DNA from: Candidatus Omnitrophota bacterium
GTDB lineage: Bacteria; Omnitrophota; Koll11; Aquiviventales; Aquiviventaceae
DNA: 64,000 bases
NCBI GenBank assembly: GCA_023247285.1
Contig: JAHFGU010000001.1
Coordinates: 1-64,000 of the forward strand
Reading direction: 5' to 3'
Position numbers and translations under genes: made by a program. Below, one piece after another: positions 1-8,409 of the stretch. Positions within the stretch are counted from its first letter, which is position 1, and each line of letters begins with the position of its first letter. The notes beneath the pieces are model-generated. The model searched no databases, had not been told where the DNA came from, and saw only the letters and a program-made list of their open reading frames with translations.

Positions 1-2
1 CG

Positions 3-353
3 TACGCGGCTAGCCTGCAGGGCGTCCAAGACGGGTTCGGCCTGTTTCCATTCCGGATCGACCGCGGCGAGCTGCCTCAGTGGGTGGACGCGTGGAGCGA
101 CGAGCGCGATGCGCTGGTGGATGCATTGGGGCGACGGGGCGTCGGGTGCCGCAAGTTCTGGTTCCCGCTGCACACGCAGCCGCCCTACCGCCAGCCGGAC
201 GACCGGTTCCCGGCGAGCACGGCGATGGCCAAGAAGGCGTTCTGGCTGCCCTCGGCGCTGACGATGTCCGAGCAGGATGTGGCCGACGTCTGCGCCTGGA
301 TCCGCGAATTCCTAGAAAAAAGTGTCAGGCACTTTTTGGCGATGCGGAGCTGA
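3..353 (+). CDS. DegT/DnrJ/EryC1/StrS aminotransferase, C-terminal fragment (5' end outside window)
   Basis: The reading frame is open from base 3, so the gene starts upstream. The visible 116 residues match the C-terminal part of PLP-dependent sugar aminotransferases of the DegT/StrS family. They include a WFPLH-x-QPPY segment, an FP-A-T-A--K--WLPS segment, and the final VC-WIREF helix typical of the family end. Such enzymes transfer an amino group to keto-sugar nucleotides. The PLP lysine lies outside the window. The last 12 or so codons read through the first palindromic repeat unit (316-337), so the native C-terminus seems to have been replaced by a repeat-encoded tail. The family call is firm; the substrate is unknown. 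Confidence 0.85.
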   Translation, partial: YAASLQGVQDGFGLFPFRIDRGELPQWVDAWSDERDALVDALGRRGVGCRKFWFPLHTQPPYRQPDDRFPASTAMAKKAFWLPSALTMSEQDVADVCAWIREFLEKSVRHFLAMRS

Positions 354-382
354 AATGGGAAAAAAGTGCCTGACACTTTTTT
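316..382. repeat. Paired palindromic repeat (two inverted 22-base GTGYCWGRCAC units)
   Basis: Unit 1 (316-337) and unit 2 (360-382) are exact reverse complements over 22 bases. Each is itself a near-perfect palindrome, with an A-run, a GTGTCAGGCAC or GTGCCTGACAC core, and a T-run. The 22-base spacer holds the stop of the upstream aminotransferase. The pair could fold as two small hairpins or one long one ending in six T residues, so it may act as a terminator in either direction. A related pair lies at 57635-57681. The form resembles REP-type elements mobilised by RAYT transposases, but none is encoded in this window. Confidence 0.85.
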
Positions 383-386
383 CGCG

Positions 387-1169
387 ATGAAGCTCTCCAT
401 CCTCATGCCGGTGAAAGACGAAGGGGTCAACCTGCCGGTGATCCTCAAGATCCTGGCCGCCGTGGTCGAGGTGCCGCACGAGATCCTGGTGGTGCACGAT
501 GCGCCGGAGGACACCACGGTGCCGGTGGTCCGCGCCCTGCAGGGACGGTACCCGGCCATCCGCCTGGTCCACAATACGCTGGGCCGCGGCGTGGCGAATG
601 CGATCCGCGCCGGGGTGGAGGCGTCGGCCGGCGAGTACGTGCTGATCTTCGCGGTGGACGACACCGGGCCGGCGCTGGCCATCGACGAGATGCTCGCCCT
701 GATGGATGCGGGCTGCGACCTGGTCAGCTGTACGCGGTATGCGCGCGGCGGCCGCCGGCTGGGCGGGTCGCTCGTCGGGCATGCGCTCTCGCGGCTGGCG
801 AACGGGCTCTTCCGCCGCGCAGCCGGCTGCGTCCTGACCGACGCCACGACCGGCATCAAGATGATCCGGCGCTCGGCGTTCGAGCGGCTGACCATCGATC
901 AGAGCTCGGTAGGCTGGGTGGTGGCGTTCGAGCTGGCGATCAAGGCTCAGCTCGCCGGGCTGCGGCTGGGCGAGGTGCCGATCATCTCCATCGACCGCTT
1001 GTTCGGCGGCACGAGCACCTTCGCGCTCGGTCCGTGGATCGCCGGCTACTGCACGCTGTTCCTCTGGGCGCTGCCGCGGCTGCGCGCGATACCGCATCCG
1101 CAACGCCAGCCGCTGACGCTGGCCGCTGCGCCGGCCAGCCTGATGGAGTCTGCTGATGTGCCCGCCTGA
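387..1169 (+). CDS. Glycosyltransferase family 2, dolichyl-phosphate mannose synthase-like
   Basis: This 260-residue protein has a GT-A fold pattern: an N-terminal LSILMPVKDE strand, a VHNTLGRGVANAIRAG helix region, and an acidic VDD (about residue 92) at the DxD position that binds metal and nucleotide sugar. It resembles DPM1-like enzymes that transfer a sugar to a polyprenyl phosphate or a glycan. There is no long hydrophobic tail, only a modestly hydrophobic C-terminal region. A GTG at 366 is in frame but lies inside the palindromic repeat, so the ATG at 387 is the likelier start. A homologue lies two genes downstream (2487). Donor and acceptor are unknown. Confidence 0.85.
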   Translation: MKLSILMPVKDEGVNLPVILKILAAVVEVPHEILVVHDAPEDTTVPVVRALQGRYPAIRLVHNTLGRGVANAIRAGVEASAGEYVLIFAVDDTGPALAIDEMLALMDAGCDLVSCTRYARGGRRLGGSLVGHALSRLANGLFRRAAGCVLTDATTGIKMIRRSAFERLTIDQSSVGWVVAFELAIKAQLAGLRLGEVPIISIDRLFGGTSTFALGPWIAGYCTLFLWALPRLRAIPHPQRQPLTLAAAPASLMESADVPA

Positions 1170-2490
1170 AGCGCTCGCGCAGCCGGCTGTCTCGCGCGCC
1201 GCCGACGCCGCGTCGGAGTGGGGCCGGCTGCCGCCGAACCTGCATCATCAGATCGTGACCGCCTGCCAGGTCTGCGGCCACGCGCCGCTGGAGCCGGTCC
1301 TGTTCCTGGGGTATCACGTGCCGGTCAACTGGATGCGGCCGGTGGATGCCCCGCTGCGCGATGAGCCGGCGTTTCCGACGCAGCTGTTGATCTGCCCGGC
1401 CTGCCAGCTGGCCCAGATCGGGTTCATCGTCGACCAGCGCGTGCTGTTTCCTCCTGACTACCCATACACGACCGGCACTACCCGCATCTTGTGGGACAAT
1501 TTCGCCCAACTGGCCAACGAGGTGCGCGACGCGGTGCGGCTGCGCCCGGGGGACCTTGTGATCGACATCGGGTCGAACGACGGCACGCTGCTCCGCAACT
1601 TCCAGCCGCTGGGCTGCCGGGTGCTGGGGATCGAGCCGACCCTCAAGGCGCAGGTGGCCAACGAGCGGGGCATCCTGTCCCGCATGGCGTTCTTCACCCC
1701 GGCGGTGGCTCGCGAGGTGCTGACCGAGCACGGGCCGGCGCGCCTCGTGACCGCGACGAACGTGTTCGCGCACATCCCGGACATCCACGCGATCATCGAG
1801 GGCATCGGCGAGTTGCTCGCCCCGGACGGGGTGTTCATCTCAGAGTCGCATTACTTCGCCGACCTGGTCGCGACGCTGCAGTACGACACGATCTATCACG
1901 AGCATCTGCGGTACTACACGGTGCGCAGCCTTGCCGCGCTGCTCAGGCCGCATGGCTTCCGCCTCATCCGCGCGCGGCGCATCCCCACGCACGGCGGCTC
2001 GATCCGCGTGTACGCCACGCGCGACCTATCGGCCGCCGTCGACGGCTCGGTCGCAGCGCTGCTGGCGGAGGAAGAGGGGCTGGTCGCCGGCAGCCCGCGG
2101 CTGCGCGCGTTCCGCGAGCAGGTGCTGCGGTCGAAGCTGGACCTGGTGGCGCTCCTGCGCCATCTCAAGCAGGCGGGGAAGCGCATCGTGGGCCTCGGCG
2201 CGCCCTCGCGCGCCAGCACGCTGATCAATTACGCCGGCTTGGATGACGGGCTGCTGGACTGCGTCTTCGAGATCGCCGGCTCCACGAAGATCGGGCGGTA
2301 CATGCCGGGGACCGTGATCCCGGTGCGGGAGGAAACCGCGCTCTACGAGGAGCAGCCGGACTACGCGCTCTGCCTCTCCTGGCACATCTGGGAGGAGCTC
2401 AAGCCGAAGCTCGAGCGGCGCGGGTTCCGGGGCGACTTCATCGTGCCCCTGCCGACGCCGCGCATTATACCCGGAGGCCTGGACCAGTGA
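1156..2490 (+). CDS. Zinc-ribbon class I SAM methyltransferase, NDP-hexose C-methyltransferase family
   Basis: This 444-residue protein has the three-part layout of sugar C-methyltransferases such as TylC3/TcaB9. The N-terminal zinc site has Cys37/Cys40 and Cys80/Cys83. The SAM-binding core has DIGSNDGTL at about residue 138. The C-terminal domain includes HGGSIRVYA and a GAPSRASTLIN segment. The YHEHLRYYT motif is the conserved catalytic His/Tyr region of this family. The expected reaction is C-methylation of a keto-sugar nucleotide, giving a branched sugar. It overlaps the previous gene by 14 bases and the next by 4. The family is clear; the exact sugar position is inferred only by analogy. 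Confidence 0.88.
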   Translation: MCPPEALAQPAVSRAADAASEWGRLPPNLHHQIVTACQVCGHAPLEPVLFLGYHVPVNWMRPVDAPLRDEPAFPTQLLICPACQLAQIGFIVDQRVLFPPDYPYTTGTTRILWDNFAQLANEVRDAVRLRPGDLVIDIGSNDGTLLRNFQPLGCRVLGIEPTLKAQVANERGILSRMAFFTPAVAREVLTEHGPARLVTATNVFAHIPDIHAIIEGIGELLAPDGVFISESHYFADLVATLQYDTIYHEHLRYYTVRSLAALLRPHGFRLIRARRIPTHGGSIRVYATRDLSAAVDGSVAALLAEEEGLVAGSPRLRAFREQVLRSKLDLVALLRHLKQAGKRIVGLGAPSRASTLINYAGLDDGLLDCVFEIAGSTKIGRYMPGTVIPVREETALYEEQPDYALCLSWHIWEELKPKLERRGFRGDFIVPLPTPRIIPGGLDQ

Positions 2491-3257
2491 GCGAGCTTGA
2501 CATCGTCATCCCGGTGTACGAGGAAGGCGAGCACATCCTGCTGGTCCTGGACGCGCTGCGCCGGTCGGTCGCCACGCCGTTCCGAGTCCTGATCTGCTAC
2601 GACCATGATGGCGACAGCACGCTGCCGGCGGTGCGAGGCTACCGCGGCGTCGAGATCACGCTGGTGAAGAACCAGGGGCACGGGGCGCATGGGGCTGTCA
2701 TGTCCGGCTTCGCGGCCAGCACGGCCCCGGCGGTGCTGGTGATGCCGGCGGATGACACGGACAACGCCCCGATCATCGACGGAATGGTGGCGCGCTGGGG
2801 CGCGGGATGCGAGATCGTCGTGGCCAGCCGGTTCATGCCGGGCGGGCGCATGGAAGGCTGCCCCTGGCTGAAGAACCTGCTCGTGCGGATCGGCAACGCC
2901 GCGCTGTACCGGCTGGCGCGCGTGCCCACGCGGGACGCGACGAACGGCTTCCGGCTCTTTTCGCGGAGGCTGTGGGGGTCGGTCGTGATCGAATCCACCG
3001 CCGGCTTCGCCTACAGCATCGAGCTGCTGGTGAAGTGCCACCGGCTGGGCTGGCGCGTCGACGAGATGCCGGCGGTCTGGTTCGAGCGCCGCGTGCGCCG
3101 CAGCCGGTTCCGCGTGCTGGCCTGGTTGCCGCTCTATCTGCGATGGGTGGGGTACGCCTTCGCCACGACGTACCTGCGACGGTCAGCGGCCACGGTCAAG
3201 CTCAGGGCGTCCGGCGTGCTACCCCAGCCGGTTGCCGTGCCGGCGGCGCAGCCGTGA
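2487..3257 (+). CDS. Glycosyltransferase family 2, DPM1-like
   Basis: This 256-residue GT-A enzyme starts at a GTG overlapping the upstream stop by four bases (GTGA). It has the IVIPVYEEGEHI opening, a KNQGHGAHGAVMSGF region and a MPADDTD metal-binding acidic cluster near residue 90. It is similar in plan to the product of 387-1169 and probably acts on the same glycan or on a lipid carrier. No C-terminal membrane anchor is obvious, apart from a short hydrophobic LAWLPLYLRWVGYAF stretch. Donor and acceptor are unknown. Confidence 0.85.
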   Translation: MSELDIVIPVYEEGEHILLVLDALRRSVATPFRVLICYDHDGDSTLPAVRGYRGVEITLVKNQGHGAHGAVMSGFAASTAPAVLVMPADDTDNAPIIDGMVARWGAGCEIVVASRFMPGGRMEGCPWLKNLLVRIGNAALYRLARVPTRDATNGFRLFSRRLWGSVVIESTAGFAYSIELLVKCHRLGWRVDEMPAVWFERRVRRSRFRVLAWLPLYLRWVGYAFATTYLRRSAATVKLRASGVLPQPVAVPAAQP

Positions 3258-4336
3258 TGCAGCGCCTGCGGATCGGGATCGTCGGCCTGGGATACGGCCA
3301 GCGCGTGCTCATCCCAGCCTTCCGCTCCACGGGCCGCTGCGACGTCGTGGCCGTCTGCGTCGACAGCCGGGAGCGCGCCCAGGAGATCGCCGGGCGCCTC
3401 GGGGTGCCGAAGGCCTACGGGGAGTGGCAGGGCCTGGTGGGTGACCCTGAGGTCGATGCGGTGGTGATTGCCACGCCGCCTCTCCTGCAACCGGCAATCG
3501 TGACCGCGGCGGTCGCCGCCCGCAAGCCGGTGTTTTGCGAGAAGTCGCTGGCCACGAGCCGGATCGCGGCCGCCGACGTGGTAGCCGCGGTGCGCCGCGC
3601 CGGCGTGGCCAACATGATCGACTTTGAGTTCCCGATGATCCACGCCTGGCAGCGGGCTAAGGCGCTGGTGGAGAGCGGCATCCTGGGCCGGCTGCGCCAC
3701 GCGGTCGTGCTCTGGCAGGTTGAGACGTCCACCAACCGCGCCGGCCTCGACACGTGGAAAACCCGCGCCGAGGACGGGGGCGGCGTCCTGAACCTGTTTG
3801 TCTCCCACGCGGTCTATAACCTCGAGTGGCTGCTGGAACCGATCGCGCGCCTTTCAGCCAGGCTCTGGCATGATGACGCAGGGCCCGGCAGCGGCGTGAA
3901 TGAGACGGGAGCCGTCGTCTCTGCTGCGCTCCGCAGCGGCACGCCGGTCTCCATCACCGTCAGCAACAACGCGTTCCTCGGCGGCGGCCACCGGGTGGAA
4001 CTGTATGGAGCGCAGGGGACCCTGGTGCTTGACAATGCCTCGGCGGGCTATGTGCGCGGCTTCCGGCTCTGGGTCGGGCGGCGGCCGGACGAGCGGCTGT
4101 CCGAAGTCCCGGGGGTTGGCGAGCCAGATGTGCGCGGCGATGACCGGATTGGCCCGGTCGCTCGGCTGGCCCAGCGGTTTGTCGCGTGGATTGAGCAGGG
4201 CATCCCGGCGAGCCCAACGGTGGAGGACGGCTTCCGCGTGCAGTGCGTGCTAGATGCGGTCCGTGAGGCCCATCAGGCCGGGCGCTGGGTCGACGTTGAG
4301 GACATGGCCGTGGCCGGCCTGAGGCAGGCGCGATGA
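3257..4336 (+). CDS. Gfo/Idh/MocA-family sugar oxidoreductase (EKS variant)
   Basis: This 359-residue protein starts at the ATG that touches the upstream stop. It has an N-terminal Rossmann dinucleotide site (IGIVGLGYGQ), followed by the family's C-terminal alpha/beta domain with GGGVLNLFVSHAVYNLEWL. The normally invariant EKP motif reads EKS (E95-K96-S97). Lys is kept but the proline that shapes the active-site loop is lost. Family members oxidise or reduce ring carbons of sugar nucleotides using NAD(P). The neighbours, a C-methyltransferase and an SDR, suggest a keto-sugar pathway. The function is inferred from family and context only. Confidence 0.85.
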   Translation: MQRLRIGIVGLGYGQRVLIPAFRSTGRCDVVAVCVDSRERAQEIAGRLGVPKAYGEWQGLVGDPEVDAVVIATPPLLQPAIVTAAVAARKPVFCEKSLATSRIAAADVVAAVRRAGVANMIDFEFPMIHAWQRAKALVESGILGRLRHAVVLWQVETSTNRAGLDTWKTRAEDGGGVLNLFVSHAVYNLEWLLEPIARLSARLWHDDAGPGSGVNETGAVVSAALRSGTPVSITVSNNAFLGGGHRVELYGAQGTLVLDNASAGYVRGFRLWVGRRPDERLSEVPGVGEPDVRGDDRIGPVARLAQRFVAWIEQGIPASPTVEDGFRVQCVLDAVREAHQAGRWVDVEDMAVAGLRQAR

Positions 4337-5319
4337 AGGTGTGCATCACCGGGGGCGCGGGGTTCATCGGATACCACCTGGCGCGGCATCACGCGGGCCT
4401 GGGGCATGAGGTCGTCCTGCTGGACAACCTCTTTAAGGCGCACGGTGCGGCAGATGCCGAGCTGCAGCAACTGCTCGAACGCCCTGGGGTGCGGTTCATC
4501 CATCAGGACCTCACCGAATCCATGCATGACCTGGATGAGGCGCTGGGCGGCGCGGACATCGTCTACCATCTGGCCGCGATCAACGGCACCCAGCTCTTCT
4601 ACGACATCCCCTACCAAGTGGCGCGGACGAACTTGCTGCTGACCTTGAACCTGCTGGAGGCGCTGGAGCGGCATCGGCCCGGCCTGCTCATCTACAGCTC
4701 GACCTCTGAAGTGTACGCAGGCGCCGAGCATGTCGGCGCGCTCTCGATCCCCACGGACGAAGCGGTGCCGGTCGTGTTCCCGCAGCCGACGTCGGTGCGC
4801 TTCTCGTACGGCACCAGCAAGTTCATGGGAGAGTTCCTCTGCGTGGAGTTTGGCCGGCAGTTCGACGTGCCGTGCGCGGTGGTGCGCTACCACAACGTCT
4901 ACGGGCCGCGCATGGGCAGCCGGCACGTCATCCCGGAGTTCATCGAGCGCATCCGCCGCCGGGAAGATCCCTTTGCCATCTTCGGGGGGCATGAAACGCG
5001 CGCCTTCTGCTATATCGACGATGCGGTGGACGCGACGTGGCGGGTGGCGAGCGCCCCGGCGTGCCGGGGACAGCTGCTGCACATCGGCAACCCGGAGGAA
5101 GTGCGCATCGCCGATCTCGCAAGGCTGCTGATGAAGCGCCTGGGCCACCAGGCGCCGCTGGAGGAGCGCGGCTCGCGCGCCGGGTCGGTGTCGCGCCGCT
5201 GCCCGGACATCAGCCGCCTGAAGGCGCTGACCGGCTTCGAGCCGGCGGTCTCGCTACGGGACGGCTTGTCCCGGACCGTGGCGTGGTACGCGAGCGCGCC
5301 GGCGCCGGTGTCCACGTGA
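4333..5319 (+). CDS. NAD-dependent epimerase/dehydratase (extended SDR)
   Basis: This 328-residue extended SDR has the N-terminal TGGAGFIG NAD site, the AAINGTQLF loop, an SSTSEVY catalytic serine/threonine region and the SYGTSK catalytic Tyr-Lys pair. Family members epimerise, dehydrate or decarboxylate nucleotide sugars. The RYHNVYGP and GGHETRAFCYIDD segments are typical of NDP-sugar epimerases and UDP-glucuronate decarboxylase relatives. It overlaps the preceding oxidoreductase by four bases and the next gene by one, so it is clearly in the operon. Substrate and exact reaction cannot be fixed. Confidence 0.87.
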   Translation: MKVCITGGAGFIGYHLARHHAGLGHEVVLLDNLFKAHGAADAELQQLLERPGVRFIHQDLTESMHDLDEALGGADIVYHLAAINGTQLFYDIPYQVARTNLLLTLNLLEALERHRPGLLIYSSTSEVYAGAEHVGALSIPTDEAVPVVFPQPTSVRFSYGTSKFMGEFLCVEFGRQFDVPCAVVRYHNVYGPRMGSRHVIPEFIERIRRREDPFAIFGGHETRAFCYIDDAVDATWRVASAPACRGQLLHIGNPEEVRIADLARLLMKRLGHQAPLEERGSRAGSVSRRCPDISRLKALTGFEPAVSLRDGLSRTVAWYASAPAPVST

Positions 5320-7142
5320 TGGGGGCGCGAACGGACGCCGGGACGGCCGCACAGACGCGCAGCACCTGGCTCGGGCCCCTGGCGCTGGGGGTGTGGTTTG
5401 GCCTCGCGGCCGTGTGGCCGGCCTCCAAGCTGGCCATCGGAAAAACCGAGATGCTCTGGCAGCCGCTGTTGCTGTTGAGCGCACTGGCATTGGCCGCGGC
5501 GCGGGCTCGTCAGATCGGATGGGCCGCTGCCGCCGGTCAAGCATTCGTGCTGGCTGCCGTGATGACGTTGGCAGCCTGGCTACCATGGCTGCACGCGACG
5601 ACCGGCGCGGACGTCCAACCGCCCTATCCGCGCCTCTACGGGGCCTATCTGGCGCTCTATGAAACCGCGTGGTCCGCGCTGGTGGGATGGCTTGGCTGGC
5701 AGGCGCTGGCGCGCCGCGAGCAGGCGGGGCGGCCCGACGACTGGAGCCGCCCGCTCGTGATGGCGCCGCTCCTGTTGATCGCGCGCGCAGCCTCAATCGG
5801 ACACTGGATCGTGCCGCTCATCGGTGTGTGCATCGGCGCGCTGCTCGGCGCGATCAGGCCCTGGCGATGGCTGGCGCGTCCCTCCGCTGCGACCTGGTGG
5901 CGGCTGGCGCCCTGGGGTCTGTGCGTGGTCGCGATCCTGGCGGTCCTGGGCTCAGGGCTGCGCATCTATCACGAGACCGGCTTCAACGACTACCTGATGG
6001 ACAGCGATGACGGCAACACCTACTATGATTACGCGACGGAACTGTCCCACGACCAGACACGGTTGTGGACGCGGCCCCCCATAGAAGCCAATTTCTTCAC
6101 CTGTTACCCACTGGTCATGTCCTGGTGGTTCCGCATCGCCGGTCCGCACATCCCATCCTGGCTGATCTGGCAAGGGGTCGCGAGCGGGCTATTGGCGCTT
6201 GCCGTGTATCACCTCGGCCGGCGATTCGCCAGCCCGACGGTCGGCCTGCTCGCCGCCGGCCTGACCACGCTGGACCATGTGATGCTGCACCTCATGGGCA
6301 CCTTGAACATGGAGGTGCTGTTCATTCCGGCGCTCTATGTAGCGATTGCGCTGTGGGTGGCCGCAGGGGAGGCGCCGTCACGATGGGGCCTGGCCTGGCT
6401 GGCCGGCCTCATGGTGGGCGTTGCGACGTTGATGCGACCGACGTCGACCTTCCTTCCCGGGCTGTGGCTGGCGTTCCTCGCCTTCGAGCGCCCGAAACGC
6501 CTGCGGGCCGAGATGGTGTCGCAGGGCGGGGGGCTCATCGCAGGATTCGCGGTGCCGATAATTGCACTCGTCATCCGCAACGCGTTGGTCTGGGGCCAGC
6601 CATGGGGCGCCCGGCAGGGATCGCTGCTCTCGTGGCGCGCGAATTATGCATGGGTGATTCAGGGACAGCATCCCGCGGACGTCGGGTGGGACCTATGGCT
6701 GCGCACGCTGGCCGCGGATCCTTCGGTGATCTGGCGCGAGATGGTCCCGCACTGGTGGACGCAAATCCTCTACCTGTGGACGCACCGCGGCTTCGGCCAA
6801 ATGGATCTCCTCGAAGGACTCAACCACTACGGCTTCTTTCAGGCCGCGCTCACCAGCGTCCTGAGCGCAGGGATCGCGGTCGGCATCGCGCTCGCGTGGC
6901 GGCGCCGGGCGCGCGGGCTGCTCGCGCTCCTTTCGATGCCGCTGTATTTCACGGGTCTGGCGCTGGTCTGGTACGTGATCAATTCGCGCTACCGCTCGCC
7001 GTTTTTGCCGGCGCTCTATCTCTTGGCGTGCATCGGCCTGCGCGGTGTGATCCAGGCCATTCGCGCGGGCGCGGCACAGGCGGCTCCGGCCGGCGGGCGC
7101 GATCCGGTGATGGAACCTGCGCTCGAAGGCCTCGCGAGATGA
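5319..7142 (+). CDS. Polytopic membrane glycosyltransferase-like protein (GT39/ArnT type)
   Basis: This 607-residue protein has around ten hydrophobic segments spread over its length. After roughly residue 220 a large non-membrane loop begins with an acidic DSDDGNTYYDYA motif, resembling the first periplasmic loop of PMT/ArnT-type GT-C enzymes that use polyprenyl-phosphate sugars. A RPTSTFLPGLW segment in a later membrane region fits the same superfamily. It starts at an ATG overlapping the upstream stop by one base; the longer frame upstream is overlap only. It could transfer a sugar from a lipid carrier at the outer face of the inner membrane. The specificity is unknown. Confidence 0.65.
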   Translation: MGARTDAGTAAQTRSTWLGPLALGVWFGLAAVWPASKLAIGKTEMLWQPLLLLSALALAAARARQIGWAAAAGQAFVLAAVMTLAAWLPWLHATTGADVQPPYPRLYGAYLALYETAWSALVGWLGWQALARREQAGRPDDWSRPLVMAPLLLIARAASIGHWIVPLIGVCIGALLGAIRPWRWLARPSAATWWRLAPWGLCVVAILAVLGSGLRIYHETGFNDYLMDSDDGNTYYDYATELSHDQTRLWTRPPIEANFFTCYPLVMSWWFRIAGPHIPSWLIWQGVASGLLALAVYHLGRRFASPTVGLLAAGLTTLDHVMLHLMGTLNMEVLFIPALYVAIALWVAAGEAPSRWGLAWLAGLMVGVATLMRPTSTFLPGLWLAFLAFERPKRLRAEMVSQGGGLIAGFAVPIIALVIRNALVWGQPWGARQGSLLSWRANYAWVIQGQHPADVGWDLWLRTLAADPSVIWREMVPHWWTQILYLWTHRGFGQMDLLEGLNHYGFFQAALTSVLSAGIAVGIALAWRRRARGLLALLSMPLYFTGLALVWYVINSRYRSPFLPALYLLACIGLRGVIQAIRAGAAQAAPAGGRDPVMEPALEGLAR

Positions 7143-7846
7143 ACGACAGCACCTACCGCGATCTCCACCTGCTGGATGAGTTGACCCACACCCCCGGCAC
7201 GACCCAGCGCGAGCTCGCGAAACGCATCGGGGTAGCGCTGGGCCTGACGAACCTGATGCTCCGCCGCCTGGCCAAGAAAGGCTACGTCAAGGTGACGGGG
7301 ACCAGCCGCAACCGGCTCCGGTACCTGATCACGCCCAAGGGCATCCTGGAAAAAACTCGGCTCACGTACGAATACCTTGAAGCGTCGCTGCAGCTCTACG
7401 GCCAGGTGCGCCGGTTCCTGCGCGAGCAGTTGGAGCGGACGGCGCGGGCCGGCCACCGCCGGATCGCGGTCTACGGGACCGGCGAGATGGCCGAGATCGC
7501 GTTTTTGACCATCCGCGAGCTGCGGCTGCAGCCGGTGGGCGTCGTCGAGCAGGAGCAGCGGCCCGGCTCGTTTCTCGGCTATCCGGTGCAGGCGTTCCGG
7601 GAGCTGCCGCGCAGCGGCGTGGACCGCGTGATCGTGTGCGCGCTCCGCGGGGGTGCCGCCGAGTTGGAAGCGCTGAAAGCGCAGCGCGAGCTGGCTCCGC
7701 GGTTGATCATCCTGCCGCTGCCAGCGCTCCTGACGCGCGCCGCCGAGGCAGGCGCCGCGCAGCCGGCAGACCCGATCGACGCCGCAGCTCAAGCGGCGGA
7801 AGCCGTCTTTCCGCCGCGCGAAGCCGTCCTCCCCAATCTGGCATGA
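7139..7846 (+). CDS. MarR_EPS winged-helix regulator fused to a PglD_N-like Rossmann domain
   Basis: This protein has 235 residues. Residues about 5-90 form a winged helix-turn-helix (TQRELAKRIGVALGLTN, then LITPKGILEKTRLT) that matches the EPS-associated MarR family (TIGR04176) found beside exopolysaccharide genes. Residues about 100-195 add a second domain starting RRIAVYGTGEMAEIA, with GVVEQEQRPGSFLGYPV. This resembles the N-terminal nucleotide-sugar binding domain of PglD/NeuD acetyltransferases. It could sense a sugar nucleotide and control the locus. It starts at ATGA overlapping the membrane protein. DNA-binding activity and ligand are inferred. Confidence 0.8.
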   Translation: MNDSTYRDLHLLDELTHTPGTTQRELAKRIGVALGLTNLMLRRLAKKGYVKVTGTSRNRLRYLITPKGILEKTRLTYEYLEASLQLYGQVRRFLREQLERTARAGHRRIAVYGTGEMAEIAFLTIRELRLQPVGVVEQEQRPGSFLGYPVQAFRELPRSGVDRVIVCALRGGAAELEALKAQRELAPRLIILPLPALLTRAAEAGAAQPADPIDAAAQAAEAVFPPREAVLPNLA

Positions 7847-8409
7847 TCCCGGCCATCTTCCTGGATCGCGACGGGGTGCTGCTGGAGGCGATCGTGCGCG
7901 ACGGCCGCCCGTACGCCCCGCGCTCGCCGGCCGACGTGCGCTATCCGCCCGGCGCGGTTGCCGCGCTGCGCGCGCTTCGAGCCGCCGGGTACCTGCTGAT
8001 CGTCGCCACGAACCAGCCGGATGTCGGCAACGGGCTGCTGCGGGCTGAGGCGGTCGAGGCGATGCATGCCGACCTGCGCCGCCGGCTGCCGGTCGACGAC
8101 ATCAAGGTCTGCTACCACACTAGCGACGATGCCTGCGCCTGCCGCAAGCCGAAGCCGGGCATGCTGCTCGACGCGGCGCGCGCGTGGGGCGTGGACTTGG
8201 CCCGGTCGGTCATGATCGGCGACCGGTGGTCTGACATCGCCGCGGGGCGGGCCGCCGGCTGCAAGACGGTGCTCATCGAAGCCGCGTACGCGGAGCGCGC
8301 TGCGGAAGCGCCGGATGCCACCGTGCGCTCGCTCGCAGAAGCCAGCCAGGTGATTCTCTCGACGTGGAACCAGCTACCACGCACGGAGGTGCTGCATGCC
8401 GGGCCTTGA
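7843..8409 (+). CDS. HAD-IIIA phosphatase, GmhB (heptose bisphosphate phosphatase) type
   Basis: This 188-residue protein has all the HAD motifs: FLDRDGVLLE at the N-terminus, an ATNQPDV motif II, a CRKPKPG motif III, and GDRWSDI motif IV. The cysteine/histidine cluster before motif III (C-Y-H, then C-A-C) is the zinc site of GmhB/HisB-N phosphatases. GmhB removes the C7 phosphate from heptose 1,7-bisphosphate. The nearby transaldolase, kinase-nucleotidyltransferase fusions and GmhA-like SIS proteins support a heptose-type role. It starts as ATGA and overlaps the transaldolase by 14 bases. Confidence 0.88.
   Translation: MIPAIFLDRDGVLLEAIVRDGRPYAPRSPADVRYPPGAVAALRALRAAGYLLIVATNQPDVGNGLLRAEAVEAMHADLRRRLPVDDIKVCYHTSDDACACRKPKPGMLLDAARAWGVDLARSVMIGDRWSDIAAGRAAGCKTVLIEAAYAERAAEAPDATVRSLAEASQVILSTWNQLPRTEVLHAGP

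Noticed and set aside
366..386. GTG start for the first glycosyltransferase inside the palindrome
   Set aside because: The seven extra residues come wholly from the repeat; the ATG at 387 begins the canonical LSILMP strand.
5037..5318. Upstream extension of the membrane protein gene into the SDR gene
   Set aside because: The extended part overlaps the SDR in another frame and is Arg/Gly/Ala-rich; the ATG at 5319 touches the SDR stop and leads to the first hydrophobic segment.
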